From GCA-2725625 sp964574215 (GTDB lineage: Bacteria > Pseudomonadota > Alphaproteobacteria > Rhodospirillales > UBA2165), in the NCBI GenBank assembly GCA_964574215.1, contig CAZNLR010000026.1, forward strand, positions 1 through 64,000: a DNA stretch of 64,000 nt, given 5' to 3'. The translations under genes were made by a program, and so were the position numbers. The notes beneath the pieces were generated by a model. The model was not told the DNA's origin. It saw only the letters and a program-made list of their open reading frames with translations, and did no database searches. Shown here piece by piece: positions 52,705 through 61,501 of this stretch (position 1 is its first letter; each line of letters starts with the position of its first letter).

Positions 52705-53712
52705 ATGGAAAACGATTACATTCCTCCTTTCGAAAGTGGGTTGGTGCGTCGGCTATTTGACGGCCAGTTCGCCATCACCGCGGAAATCACGCCGCCGGTA
52801 TCCGGGGCGGCGCAGGATCTGCTGGACAAAGCGGCTCCCTTGAAAGGGTTGGTTGACGCCGTCAACGTTACCGACGGGCCCAACGCCAATGTCCATATGT
52901 CGAGCGTCGTGAGCGCCGCTATTTTACAATCAAACGGCATCGAGCCCATCGCGCAGTTCACCTGCCGGGACCGCAACCGCATTGCCTTGTTGGGTGACTT
53001 AATGGGCGTATCGGCCATGGGGGTCCATAATCTGTTGCTGATGAATGGCGATGATCCGACGGCGGGTGATCAGCCCGAGGCCAAACCTGTCTTCGATTTG
53101 CAATGCAATGAGTTGATCGCCATCGCCCACCAAATGACCACCCATGCCACGATCCCGTCGAAAAGCGTCAAAGTGACCAGCGAGGGTATTTCGCCAAATA
53201 CCAAAACGCTCCAAACGCCCACCAATTTTTTTGTCGGGGCGACTGATATGCCTACGGCGGAGGCTTCTGACAAGTGGGCTGGAAACTTACGACGAAAACA
53301 TCGCGCCGGGGCACGCTTTATCCAAACCCAACTGTGTTACGACATGGATGTAATCCGTGCTTACGCCCGATTACTGGTTAAAGAAGGCTTGACCGAGCAC
53401 ATGTTCTTCATTGTTGGCAACGGTCCTTTGCGTTCCGCCAAATCCGCCCGCTGGATGCGGGATCACCTCTACGGCGTCATCGTTCCGGATCATATTCTGA
53501 ATCGCATGGAGACCGCCGAGGACCAAAGAGCCGAAGGGATAAAAATCTGTACTGAACAGATTCAAGAGATCGCTGATATCGATGGCATTGCCGGTGTTCA
53601 TTTGATGGCGCCGGTCAACATCGAGAGCGTTCCCATCGTAATATCTGAAATAAATCTGCCCAATCGGCAGACCGGTTCCGCTTTCAGTACGGCTGTTTTT
53701 GGCGGGACCTGA
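52705..53712 (+). CDS. Methylenetetrahydrofolate reductase family protein (MetF-like)
   Basis: The ATG at 52705 (335 residues) after GAGGGA is preferred over an upstream in-frame start inside the previous gene. FAITAEITPPVSGAAQDLLD holds the family's N-terminal glutamate; DAVNVTDGPNANVHMSS and LLLMNGDDPTAGD are flavin-binding segments; ARFIQTQLCYDMDVIRAYA follows. The family reduces 5,10-methylene-THF to 5-methyl-THF. It is somewhat diverged from housekeeping MetF, so a specialised catabolic C1 role is possible. Confidence 0.82.
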   Translation: MENDYIPPFESGLVRRLFDGQFAITAEITPPVSGAAQDLLDKAAPLKGLVDAVNVTDGPNANVHMSSVVSAAILQSNGIEPIAQFTCRDRNRIALLGDLMGVSAMGVHNLLLMNGDDPTAGDQPEAKPVFDLQCNELIAIAHQMTTHATIPSKSVKVTSEGISPNTKTLQTPTNFFVGATDMPTAEASDKWAGNLRRKHRAGARFIQTQLCYDMDVIRAYARLLVKEGLTEHMFFIVGNGPLRSAKSARWMRDHLYGVIVPDHILNRMETAEDQRAEGIKICTEQIQEIADIDGIAGVHLMAPVNIESVPIVISEINLPNRQTGSAFSTAVFGGT

Positions 53713-53719
53713 TTTCAGA

Positions 53720-54319
53720 TCAAAAAAAATCTCGGATGCGCTTAGCCATCGCCGCCGGGTCCATATTGTGGGTAAATTTCACGCGGAACTTCCCGTCGGG
53801 CCCCATCAGGTAAATGGACGCCGTATGGTCCACGGAATACCCGTTGGGATCGTCTCTATCACTGTCCTTTAGCGGATGAATTACATATTTAACTTTGTAC
53901 TGCGCTGCCGTGCGGGCGATCATCGGTTCGGCGCCGGTCAATCCGGTCAGGCGGGGATGGAAATATTTGACGTATTCCTGCAAACGCCGCACCGTATCCC
54001 GCATCGGGTCCACGGTTATCATAATCGGCGTCACCTTAACGGCGTCCTTGCCCAACTGGTCGAGTGCCTCACTCATGGTGGTGAGGCCGGTCGGGCAGAT
54101 ATCCGGGCAATAAGTATAGCCGAACGTCACCAGCATAAACTGTCCGCGATAGGCGCGGTCTGTAATCGACTCGCCTTTGTGGTTCTGCAGGATGAAACGC
54201 CCGCCGGGAAGGGAGGATTTGTTCGCTGATATCACCTCGGTGGCGGAAAAGAGGAGAAAAACCGCCACAAAAGCAGTGACCGCCAACTTCAGATAACGGT
54301 TGAGTAACACAGTATTCAT
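53720..54319 (-). CDS. SCO1/SenC copper chaperone family protein
   Basis: A 199-residue membrane-anchored thioredoxin-fold protein. The N-terminal hydrophobic segment (LAVTAFVAVFLLFSATEVI) is the anchor. Copper ligands are the cysteines of YCPDICPTGLTTM (C-x3-C) and the histidine in VDHTASIYLMGPDG. Sco proteins deliver copper to CuA centres of cytochrome oxidase. Here it diverges from nosZ across a shared regulatory region, so delivery to the CuA site of NosZ is the likely role. Confidence 0.92.
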   Translation of the reverse strand: MNTVLLNRYLKLAVTAFVAVFLLFSATEVISANKSSLPGGRFILQNHKGESITDRAYRGQFMLVTFGYTYCPDICPTGLTTMSEALDQLGKDAVKVTPIMITVDPMRDTVRRLQEYVKYFHPRLTGLTGAEPMIARTAAQYKVKYVIHPLKDSDRDDPNGYSVDHTASIYLMGPDGKFRVKFTHNMDPAAMAKRIRDFF

Positions 54320-54356
54320 GTTGAGTAGTATAATATTCGCCTGTGAGTAATATGTT

Positions 54357-54379
54357 AGTCGCAGAACTTGTTTGCGACT
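54357..54379. promoter_or_regulatory. Inverted repeat in the sco-nosZ intergenic region
   Basis: AGTCGCA and TGCGACT are separated by 9 nt (GAACTTGTT). It lies 38 nt upstream of the sco start and 35 nt from the FNR-like box. It may be a second regulator site or a structural element. Confidence 0.4.
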
Positions 54380-54413
54380 TTATAAGTAATACGTCTCGTA
54401 TATTAGATTTTCA

Positions 54414-54455
54414 TTGATCAAGGTCAAAGCCTCTCACGAACATGTGAGGTATATA
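54414..54455 (+). promoter_or_regulatory. FNR/NNR-type promoter of the nos operon
   Basis: TTGATCAAGGTCAA (54414-54427) matches the FNR/NNR/DNR consensus TTGAT-N4-ATCAA at nine of ten defined bases. A TATATA -10 element lies at 54450-54455. If transcription starts near 54462, the box is centred at -41.5, the class II activator position. Anaerobic and possibly NO-dependent activation of nosZ is therefore expected. Confidence 0.75.
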
Positions 54456-54536
54456 GGTCGCGCACTGTTTTCCTGGGCCATTACAGGGGGAGGTGGCCTG
54501 TGCTTGTGACTCCAGTCCCTCAAGGAGACAATCTAA

Positions 54537-56837
54537 ATGAAGATCGCTTTTAAACGCGCGGCGCTTGCTGTTGCCGCCATTGGGATCGGGATGACTGCGG
54601 CGAGCGTCGCCTGGTCCGAGAGCCTCGACGAGGTTATGAAGCGTCGTAATCTTACCCAGAAGGACGTTTTGGCTGCCGCCAAGACTTATGTCCCAACGGG
54701 CAAGCGCGACGAATTTATCGCCTTTAGTTCCGGTGGCCAGAGTGGCCAAGTTATCGTGTACGGTATTCCGTCCATGAGAATTCTGAAATATATCGCCGTC
54801 TTCACGCCGGAGCCCTGGCAGGCTTACGGGTTTGACGACGAATCAAAAGCCGTTTTGGCGCAAGGCCGAATCGACGGCAAAGACATTGTGTTCGGTGATA
54901 CCCACCATCCGGCTATTTCCGAAACCAACGGTGTCTATAACGGTAAATATCTCTTCATTAACGACAAAAACAACCCGCGCCTTGCGGTTATCGATTTGGC
55001 CGATTTCGAAACCAAACAGATCGTCGTCAATCCAATCATGAAATCGGAACACGGTGGTCCGTTTGTGACGCCGAATACGGAATATGTCCTCCAAGCGGCG
55101 CAATATCCCGCGCCCTTCGGTAAAGAATTCGTTCCGCTGGAACAATTCAACGAGAAATACCGTGGCGCCGTCACCTACTGGAAATTTGACAAAGAACACG
55201 GCCGCTTGAAACCGGAAGAATCCTTCTCGGTTGAAATGCCCCCATATAGCCAGGATTTGTCTGACTTCGGCAAAGGTCCGTCCGACGGTTGGTCCTTCAC
55301 CAACTCATTTTGTTCCGAACGTTATGTCGGTGGTATCGAACGCGGGCGGCCGCCGTTTGAAGCCGGTTGCTCCCAAAAGGACACCGACTTCTTCCACATG
55401 GTCAACTGGCGTAAAGCCGCTGAATTGGTCAAAGCGGGCAAAGCCAAAAAAATCAACGGTCATAACGTCATCATGATGGACACGGCCGTCAAGGAAGGCA
55501 TCCTCTACCTCGTGCCGGAGCCCAAAAGTCCCCACGGTATGGATGTCAGCCCAGACGGTAAATTCATGATCGTTGCCGGTAAGCTGGACAGTCACACCTA
55601 TGTGTACAGCTTTGAAAAAATGATGAACCTGATCAAAAATAAGGATTTCGCGGGTAAAGATCCGTACGGTATCCCCATTCTTGACCTCAAGAAATCACTT
55701 CATACCCAGGTGCAGGTTGGCCTCGGCCCGCTTCACACCCAGTATGATTCCAAGCCCTGCACAGTCTTCACTTCGATCTATGTGGACTCCCAGGTCACCA
55801 AATGGGACTACTGTAAGGGTAAGGTTCTGGACAAGATCTCCATCCACTATAACATCGGTCATCTGATGACCATGGAAGGTGATTCGGTAACGCCGCAGGG
55901 TAAGTATCTGGTGTCCTTGAACAAGTTGGCTATCGACCGTTTCAATCCGGTTGGTCCTCTGCACCCGCAGAACCACCAGTTGATCGACATCAGCGGCGAC
56001 AAAATGGAATTGTTGTATGACATGCCCGTGCCGCTGGGTGAGCCGCACTACGCGGTCGCCATCAAGGCCGATAAGATGAAGCCGATCGTCCGTTACCGCA
56101 GTGGTTGGAACTCACGGACCGACAAACGCCATAAATATCGTACCCGTCCGGGTAAGGAACGGGTCGAGCGTAATGGCAACAAGGTCCGCGTCTTTGCAAC
56201 GACCATCCGGTCTCACATCACGCCTGAAATCATCGAAGTCAACGAAGGCGACGATGTATCGATCCACGTCACCAACTTGGAGCGGGCCGAGGACGAAACC
56301 CACGGTTTCGCCATCAGCGGCACCAACGTCAACTTGTCGCTGGAACCGGGTAAAACCGCTTCCGCTACTTTCAAAGCTGACGTACCCGGTGTCTTCCCGT
56401 ACTACTGCACCGAGTTCTGCTCGGCGCTGCACTTGGAAATGCAGGGCTACCTTTTGGTCAAACCGAAAGGTTACAAAGCCACTGCCACCAAGGGTGTGGA
56501 AGGTACTATCTACGCCAAGGCCGATTACGACAAACAGCATAAGACCAACCTTTCTACTCAAGGGGTTATCAACACTGTTGTCGGTTACATCACCGCCCGG
56601 AACTACCAAGACTTCCCGGCTGTGGTCGCCCTTGTTGAAGACGCCACCGAGCAGTTGAACTTTGCCGCCGACACACGTAAGAAGGCGGAAGGGTTCGCTG
56701 CCAAGAAAGATTGGCATAAGGCCACATTGTGGGCCGGCCAATGGTGGCAGTACCAGGTCAAGGCAGCGGATATTGGTCTAAGGGCCAAAACCTACCTTGA
56801 TCAGCATGGTGCGAAAGTGGTTAAAAAGAAAAAATAA
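54537..56837 (+). CDS. nosZ: Nitrous oxide reductase, clade II (Sec-dependent)
   Basis: A 766-residue periplasmic copper enzyme reducing N2O to N2. The signal peptide (MKIAFKRAALAVAAIGIG, cleavage near residue 27) lacks a twin-arginine motif, the hallmark of clade II NosZ. CuZ histidines are visible in FGDTHHPAISETN, LGPLHTQYDS, IHYNIGHLM and GEPHYAVA. The CuA motif is C624-x3-C628-x3-H632-x2-M635 (YYCTEFCSALHLEMQG). After CuA the chain continues for about 120 residues, a helical lysine-rich extension without CXXCH. Neighbouring c-type cytochromes and NosB/G/H fit the clade II electron route. AAGGAGA precedes the ATG. Confidence 0.96.
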   Translation: MKIAFKRAALAVAAIGIGMTAASVAWSESLDEVMKRRNLTQKDVLAAAKTYVPTGKRDEFIAFSSGGQSGQVIVYGIPSMRILKYIAVFTPEPWQAYGFDDESKAVLAQGRIDGKDIVFGDTHHPAISETNGVYNGKYLFINDKNNPRLAVIDLADFETKQIVVNPIMKSEHGGPFVTPNTEYVLQAAQYPAPFGKEFVPLEQFNEKYRGAVTYWKFDKEHGRLKPEESFSVEMPPYSQDLSDFGKGPSDGWSFTNSFCSERYVGGIERGRPPFEAGCSQKDTDFFHMVNWRKAAELVKAGKAKKINGHNVIMMDTAVKEGILYLVPEPKSPHGMDVSPDGKFMIVAGKLDSHTYVYSFEKMMNLIKNKDFAGKDPYGIPILDLKKSLHTQVQVGLGPLHTQYDSKPCTVFTSIYVDSQVTKWDYCKGKVLDKISIHYNIGHLMTMEGDSVTPQGKYLVSLNKLAIDRFNPVGPLHPQNHQLIDISGDKMELLYDMPVPLGEPHYAVAIKADKMKPIVRYRSGWNSRTDKRHKYRTRPGKERVERNGNKVRVFATTIRSHITPEIIEVNEGDDVSIHVTNLERAEDETHGFAISGTNVNLSLEPGKTASATFKADVPGVFPYYCTEFCSALHLEMQGYLLVKPKGYKATATKGVEGTIYAKADYDKQHKTNLSTQGVINTVVGYITARNYQDFPAVVALVEDATEQLNFAADTRKKAEGFAAKKDWHKATLWAGQWWQYQVKAADIGLRAKTYLDQHGAKVVKKKK

Positions 56838-56861
56838 CCACTTCTCGTTCGAGGTAAATAT

Positions 56862-56889
56862 TGGGGGAGCATTAAACGATGCTCCCCCA
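56862..56889. other. Stem-loop between nosZ and the cytochrome gene
   Basis: TGGGGGAGCAT and ATGCTCCCCCA pair over 11 bp around TAAACG. No T tract follows, so it is more likely a processing or 3'-stabilising structure that raises nosZ mRNA relative to the downstream genes, with partial termination possible. Confidence 0.65.
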
Positions 56890-56918
56890 TCCTCGTAAAT
56901 AAACTGGAGAATTAATTA

Positions 56919-57605
56919 ATGTCAGCCCGTTTTGTATTTCGCCTCGTGTCCGCTCTCGTCATCGTCATCATGGCCGGTGCCCTGGTCGCGTCGACCGCCG
57001 AAGCCGCGAAGAAAAAACGCCACCCAGGCAAACGCCTGTACCTTCGCAGCACCTGCATTGCCTGCCATGGCAAGAACGGTAAAAAGGCGATCATGGATTA
57101 TCCCAACCTGGCGGGGCAGGACGAAAAATACATGGTCAATCAGATCAAGGACATCATGAAGGGCAAGCGGAAGGGCAGTCCCGACGCAACAGGCAATCCG
57201 CGCAGTTACGGCATGAAGGGCGTCATGGTGACGCCGGACGGCAAGGAACGCATCACCCTTGATCAAATCAAGACAATTGCCCAGTGGCTGGCGAAACTCG
57301 AGCCGGCAAAACCGATTGCGCCGGAGAAGCCTTTTGACGCTAAAAGCGTAGCTGCGGGCAAAAAGCTTTATAAAAAGAAATGCAAAGTCTGCCATGGTAA
57401 AGAGGGTAAGAAACCTAAAAAAGGCTATCCCTATGTTGCGGGACAAAAGCGAGCCTATCTGGTAATTCAAATGAAGGACATGAAGAGCAAGGCGCGCAAA
57501 AGCGGCAAGAGCAACACCATGTTCCCCGTCATCAAGAAAATTAAGGACGATCAAATCGAATCTCTCGCTGACTATTTGTCCCAAATCGACCGGACTGCGA
57601 AATAG
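56919..57605 (+). CDS. Dihaem c-type cytochrome of the nos operon (NosC-like)
   Basis: A 228-residue exported protein with a signal sequence (VSALVIVIMAGALVAST) and two class I haem motifs: C46-x2-C49-H50 and C155-x2-C158-H159. It is strongly lysine-rich, as expected for a periplasmic electron carrier docking to NosZ. The two halves look like tandem cytochrome c domains. It follows nosZ by 81 nt and is the first of two such genes, corresponding to NosC1/NosC2 of clade II clusters. Confidence 0.88.
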   Translation: MSARFVFRLVSALVIVIMAGALVASTAEAAKKKRHPGKRLYLRSTCIACHGKNGKKAIMDYPNLAGQDEKYMVNQIKDIMKGKRKGSPDATGNPRSYGMKGVMVTPDGKERITLDQIKTIAQWLAKLEPAKPIAPEKPFDAKSVAAGKKLYKKKCKVCHGKEGKKPKKGYPYVAGQKRAYLVIQMKDMKSKARKSGKSNTMFPVIKKIKDDQIESLADYLSQIDRTAK

Positions 57606-57642
57606 TTGACCGCGAAATTATTCAAGATTGGAGTAGAGAAAA

Positions 57643-58362
57643 ATGAAATTTAAAAAATTTATGGCAATTGGCGCCGCCTTGTTGTTTACCGCCGCAATTG
57701 CTTCCGATAGCCAAGCTGCCGGCCCCGCCAAAGAATGGAATAAAGGCGGCGGAGAACAAGATGCCGCTTTAACTTTGAAACCAGATCTGGAAAACGGTCT
57801 CGAAGTGTATGAAGTCTGTGCCGCCTGCCACTTGCCGGAAGGCTGGGGAAAGCCGGATGGCACCTTCCCGATGCTGGCCGGGCAGCACAAGAACGTCATC
57901 ATCAAGCAACTTGCCGATATTCGGGCGCTGAACCGGGATAACCCCACCATGTATCCTTTCGCGTTGCCCAAATCCATCGGCGGTGCGCAGTCGATTGCTG
58001 ACGTTTCGGCCTACATCGCGAAACTTCCCATGAACCCCGAGCCTGGCGTGGGTGCCGGCGACGATCTGGTGTTGGGTAAAAAGCTCTACAAGGATAATTG
58101 CGTTCGCTGTCACGGCGAAAACGGCGAAGGTATCGCTGAAAAATATTATCCACGCATCCAGGGCCAGCATTACAAGTATCTGGTTCGTCAGTTCGAGTGG
58201 ATTCGCGACAAAAAACGTCGTAACGCCAATCCGGATATGGTGAAACAGATCGCCGGCTTCTCCGACAAGGACATGCGGGCTGTCATGGATTACGTATCCC
58301 GCCAGAAACCGCCGAAGAAGATGCTGGCCCCCAAGGGCTGGGAAAACCCGGACTTCGATTGA
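57643..58362 (+). CDS. Second dihaem c-type cytochrome of the nos operon (NosC-like)
   Basis: A 239-residue exported protein (signal FMAIGAALLFTAAIASDSQAA) with C59-x2-C62-H63 and C153-x2-C156-H157. Conserved segments FPMLAGQHKNVIIKQL and RIQGQHYKYLVRQ match cytochrome c4-like tandem domains. It would pass electrons from the quinol-oxidising membrane proteins to NosZ. It lies 37 nt after the first cytochrome gene. Confidence 0.88.
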   Translation: MKFKKFMAIGAALLFTAAIASDSQAAGPAKEWNKGGGEQDAALTLKPDLENGLEVYEVCAACHLPEGWGKPDGTFPMLAGQHKNVIIKQLADIRALNRDNPTMYPFALPKSIGGAQSIADVSAYIAKLPMNPEPGVGAGDDLVLGKKLYKDNCVRCHGENGEGIAEKYYPRIQGQHYKYLVRQFEWIRDKKRRNANPDMVKQIAGFSDKDMRAVMDYVSRQKPPKKMLAPKGWENPDFD

Positions 58363-58417
58363 TTTAAGAAAGTAAATCCGCAATGAACAACAATAATAAG
58401 TTTGTGTGTCGTTCGGC

Positions 58418-59401
58418 ATGACGGACAACCCGCAAACAAAGCAACTGCTGGCCTTCCGGGTGTTGACCCTGGCGGCACTGATTTGCATCGGCTTGGCGTA
58501 CTTCTCACCCATATGGTGGGTTTCATTGAAAGCGCCACAGTATCCGGCGGCTGCTTTTCCGGACGGCATCCGCATCCACTTTCATGTGGATAGCGTTACC
58601 AACGGCTGTCAAAAAATTGAAAGCAAGGAAAAGCGGGAAGGCGAAGCGCTCAACTGCAAACACGAAATGGATGCCATCAACCATTTCGTCGGCATGTATC
58701 CCATCGCGGCAGGCGGGCCCGTGGAACGCACCTATGCGCCGTTCCTTTTCAGTTTGCTGGGGCTAATGATGCTGTCCTTTATGGTGGTTGATAAAAAGCG
58801 GCGAATTATGCTTATGGTGGCCGGAGGTATCGCCATCTCCGCCTGGATGTCATACGGCATCTACGGAAAAGGCGGTATCAATGCCCTCAGTCCCAACTAT
58901 ATCTCTGACATGGCGGGAACCATGGATCTGGACCCGGAAGAGTATGCCGAGTGGAGTGGCTATCAAACCATTAATGAAAGCTACAATGAAGCCCTGGGCC
59001 GCTATTTCCGTGACATGAAACAGATCGCGCGCCGGGTTGATATCATGTTGACGGCAACGCACGTTGTCTATGGTTTGGTTGTTATCGGTTTGATCGCTTT
59101 GGTCATCGCCTTGTGGAAATTGCCCATCGCCTACTGGCTGCTGGGATTGGTTCCGGCGGCATTGCCTGTATTCTTTATTATCGAGTATGCGGCGTGGCTT
59201 TGGTGGTTCGGTCACAGTCTCCACCAAATGGCGGCGTTTACGGTCAAACCTTTTATGCCGACGGTATTGGGGCAGGGGAAGGTGGCGCAATTCTCCACAT
59301 TCTCTTATCCTCATTACGGGTTTGGATTGTTTGCCGCGGCATCGGCATGTCTTCTGTTGGCGATGTTGATCCGCCGGAAACAGATGCGGGACGCTGCGTA
59401 A
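58418..59401 (+). CDS. nosB: Membrane protein of clade II nos operon (NosB-like)
   Basis: A 327-residue membrane protein from ATG 58418; a GTG at 58406 is in frame but neither has a strong ribosome binding site. About six hydrophobic segments are visible (LTLAALICIGLAYFSPIWW near the N terminus, FLFSLLGLMMLSFMVV, VVYGLVVIGLIALVIALW and others). A periplasmic loop with two Cys (GCQKIESK, LNCKHE) follows the first segment. Position and form match NosB, a protein found only with clade II NosZ; its function is unknown. Confidence 0.78.
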   Translation: MTDNPQTKQLLAFRVLTLAALICIGLAYFSPIWWVSLKAPQYPAAAFPDGIRIHFHVDSVTNGCQKIESKEKREGEALNCKHEMDAINHFVGMYPIAAGGPVERTYAPFLFSLLGLMMLSFMVVDKKRRIMLMVAGGIAISAWMSYGIYGKGGINALSPNYISDMAGTMDLDPEEYAEWSGYQTINESYNEALGRYFRDMKQIARRVDIMLTATHVVYGLVVIGLIALVIALWKLPIAYWLLGLVPAALPVFFIIEYAAWLWWFGHSLHQMAAFTVKPFMPTVLGQGKVAQFSTFSYPHYGFGLFAAASACLLLAMLIRRKQMRDAA

Positions 59402-59414
59402 GAGGACGCACCTT

Positions 59415-60725
59415 ATGCCGGTGATTAAATTAATTCTGGCATTCTTAATAACGACCTTTCTGATCACATCGGTGCAGGCGGCCGATTTGGCGCGCCTGCA
59501 GCCGCAGATTGACGCCGCCAAGGAAGGCGATGTTATATCTCTTGAACCGGGACGTTACGCCGGTCCAATCAGTATCGACAAAGCGATCACATTAGACGGT
59601 GGTGGTAAAGCGACCATCGACAGCAACGGTAAGGGCAGTGTTATCGTCCTGGAGGCCGACGGCGCCGTCATCAGAAATTTACGGCTGGTCAACACGGGCG
59701 AATCCCACAACGATATTGATTCCGGCATTCAGGTGCGGGGCGATTACAATGTGATCAAAGACAACGTAATAGAAGACGCCCTGTTCGGCATCGATTTGCA
59801 GCAATCGGACCACAACGTCATCCGGCGCAATAAAATCAAATCCAAACAGTTCGCCTTGGGTGTCAGGGGCGACGGCATCAGGCTCTGGTACAGCAATGCC
59901 AACACCATCCAGCGCAATGTTATCGACGGCGCCCGCGATGTGGTGTTCTGGTATTCGGGCGACAACGTGATCGCCAATAACACGATCCGCAATGGACGCT
60001 ACGGTTTTCATTTCATGTATGCCCTGACCAACATGGTCGAGAATAACCGGCTCGAAGAAAATTCGGTGGGTGTATTTCTCATGTACAGCGACAGCGTGAC
60101 CGTCAGAAACAACCACATATCTCATGCCCAAGGCGCCACGGGGATGGGAATCGGGTTGAAGGAGACCAGTAACGTTACGATATCGGGGAATGATATCGTC
60201 TACTGCGCGACCGGTATATATCTCGACGTGTCGCCATTCCAGCCGGACACGACCAACCGTATCCGCCACAATCGCATCGCCTTTAACGGCATCGGCGTTT
60301 TGTTCCACAACGACTGGACTGGCAATATTTTTGACAGCAACCGCTTTAAGAACAATTTCGTTCAGGTGTCAGTTAATGCGTTGGCGTCGGCCATGCGTAA
60401 CGAGTGGACGGGAAATTTTTGGGATGACTATAAGGGATTCGACCGCGATAAAGACGGCGTCGGCGACACACCGCATGAAATGAGGGTTTACGCTGACCGG
60501 GTTTGGATGGACGTTCCTCATGCCTCATTTTTTAAAGGCTCGCCGGTACTCAGTGTTTTGGATTTCCTCGAAAGGCTGGCGCCGTTTTCCGATCCGATCA
60601 TGCTGCTTCGGGACACGAAGCCGAAAACAGTATCCGCGTCTGCGGCAGTACCAAAAGATGAAAAAGCAGGCGACGGCAAGATTGATCCCTTCGGTTTGAA
60701 GAAACGCGTTTACCAAAAGGATTAA
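59415..60725 (+). CDS. nosD: NosD, periplasmic beta-helix maturation factor
   Basis: A 436-residue exported protein (signal ILAFLITTFLITSVQA) with tandem right-handed beta-helix repeats of the CASH type (NVIKDNVIEDALFGIDL, NTIQRNVIDGARDVVFW, MVENNRLEENSVGVFL). It works with NosF and NosY in assembling the CuZ cluster. It starts 13 nt after the NosB-like stop. Confidence 0.95.
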   Translation: MPVIKLILAFLITTFLITSVQAADLARLQPQIDAAKEGDVISLEPGRYAGPISIDKAITLDGGGKATIDSNGKGSVIVLEADGAVIRNLRLVNTGESHNDIDSGIQVRGDYNVIKDNVIEDALFGIDLQQSDHNVIRRNKIKSKQFALGVRGDGIRLWYSNANTIQRNVIDGARDVVFWYSGDNVIANNTIRNGRYGFHFMYALTNMVENNRLEENSVGVFLMYSDSVTVRNNHISHAQGATGMGIGLKETSNVTISGNDIVYCATGIYLDVSPFQPDTTNRIRHNRIAFNGIGVLFHNDWTGNIFDSNRFKNNFVQVSVNALASAMRNEWTGNFWDDYKGFDRDKDGVGDTPHEMRVYADRVWMDVPHASFFKGSPVLSVLDFLERLAPFSDPIMLLRDTKPKTVSASAAVPKDEKAGDGKIDPFGLKKRVYQKD

Positions 60726-60736
60726 TAGTTTAGACC

Positions 60737-61501
60737 ATGACAGCACCGAACAATCCCAAGAAAAAACGCAAGCTGACAAAGAGGCAGCGCCGGGACCGGA
60801 GAACATTTCTCCGTTCCGTCGCCGTCGGTGTCGGCGTGGTCGGTGCATCCGTCTTGGGTTTTTTTCCCGTCTTAAAAGGGTGGACCAAACGCCTGCGTCC
60901 GCCTGGCGCCTTGGAAGAGAAAGAATTTCTGGCTTCCTGCATCAAATGCGGCCAATGCGTCCAGGTTTGTCCCGTTGAGGCCATCAAGCTGGGCGACTTG
61001 GATGAAGGTTTCGGTGTTGGCGCTCCCTATATTGCCGCCCGTGATCAGGCCTGCGATTTTTCCTGCGATGCCGTGCAATGTATTCTGGCTTGCCCGACCG
61101 GCGCATTGACTCATGAAATCGATAAAAAAGAACAAGTGCGCATGGGGTTGGCCCGGGTGGTTCATCCCAGCGCCTGTTTGGCGCGAAAGGGCGAAGGCTT
61201 TCGCGGTCTGGCCCGGGGGACGGATTTCGACGGGTTGCTCCGCTATCAGGATATTGATCGCTGGGTTCCGCAGTCTCTCAACCAGTATCCCTACGATCTG
61301 GATCTTTGTGATCTGTGCTCGCGCCATTGTCCCATCGAAGGCGCGATCACCATTGAACGTCTGATGATCGATCTTTCGGACCTCCGGGGCTCTCCCACCG
61401 TCTTTGATAAATGTGTCGGCTGCGGTGTATGTGAGATGATGTGCCCGGTCGACCCGCCGGTCATTCAGGTCATCGAACGTCTGAAGTGGGAGGATGTCTG
61501 A
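60737..61501 (+). CDS. nosG: NosG, NapG-like ferredoxin-type protein
   Basis: A 254-residue polyferredoxin with a twin-arginine signal (DRRTFLRSVAVGVGVVGAS). Four cysteine groups are visible: CIKCGQCVQVCP, CDFSCDAVQCILACP, CDLCSRHCP and CVGCGVCEMMCP, giving four [4Fe-4S] clusters. Like NapG it should take electrons from the NapH-like partner (menaquinol/quinol dehydrogenase) on the periplasmic side. Its TGA overlaps the next ATG by one base. Confidence 0.93.
   Translation: MTAPNNPKKKRKLTKRQRRDRRTFLRSVAVGVGVVGASVLGFFPVLKGWTKRLRPPGALEEKEFLASCIKCGQCVQVCPVEAIKLGDLDEGFGVGAPYIAARDQACDFSCDAVQCILACPTGALTHEIDKKEQVRMGLARVVHPSACLARKGEGFRGLARGTDFDGLLRYQDIDRWVPQSLNQYPYDLDLCDLCSRHCPIEGAITIERLMIDLSDLRGSPTVFDKCVGCGVCEMMCPVDPPVIQVIERLKWEDV

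Noticed and set aside
56862..56889. Stem-loop after nosZ considered as a Rho-independent terminator
   Set aside because: No T tract follows, and the downstream genes belong functionally to the same operon.
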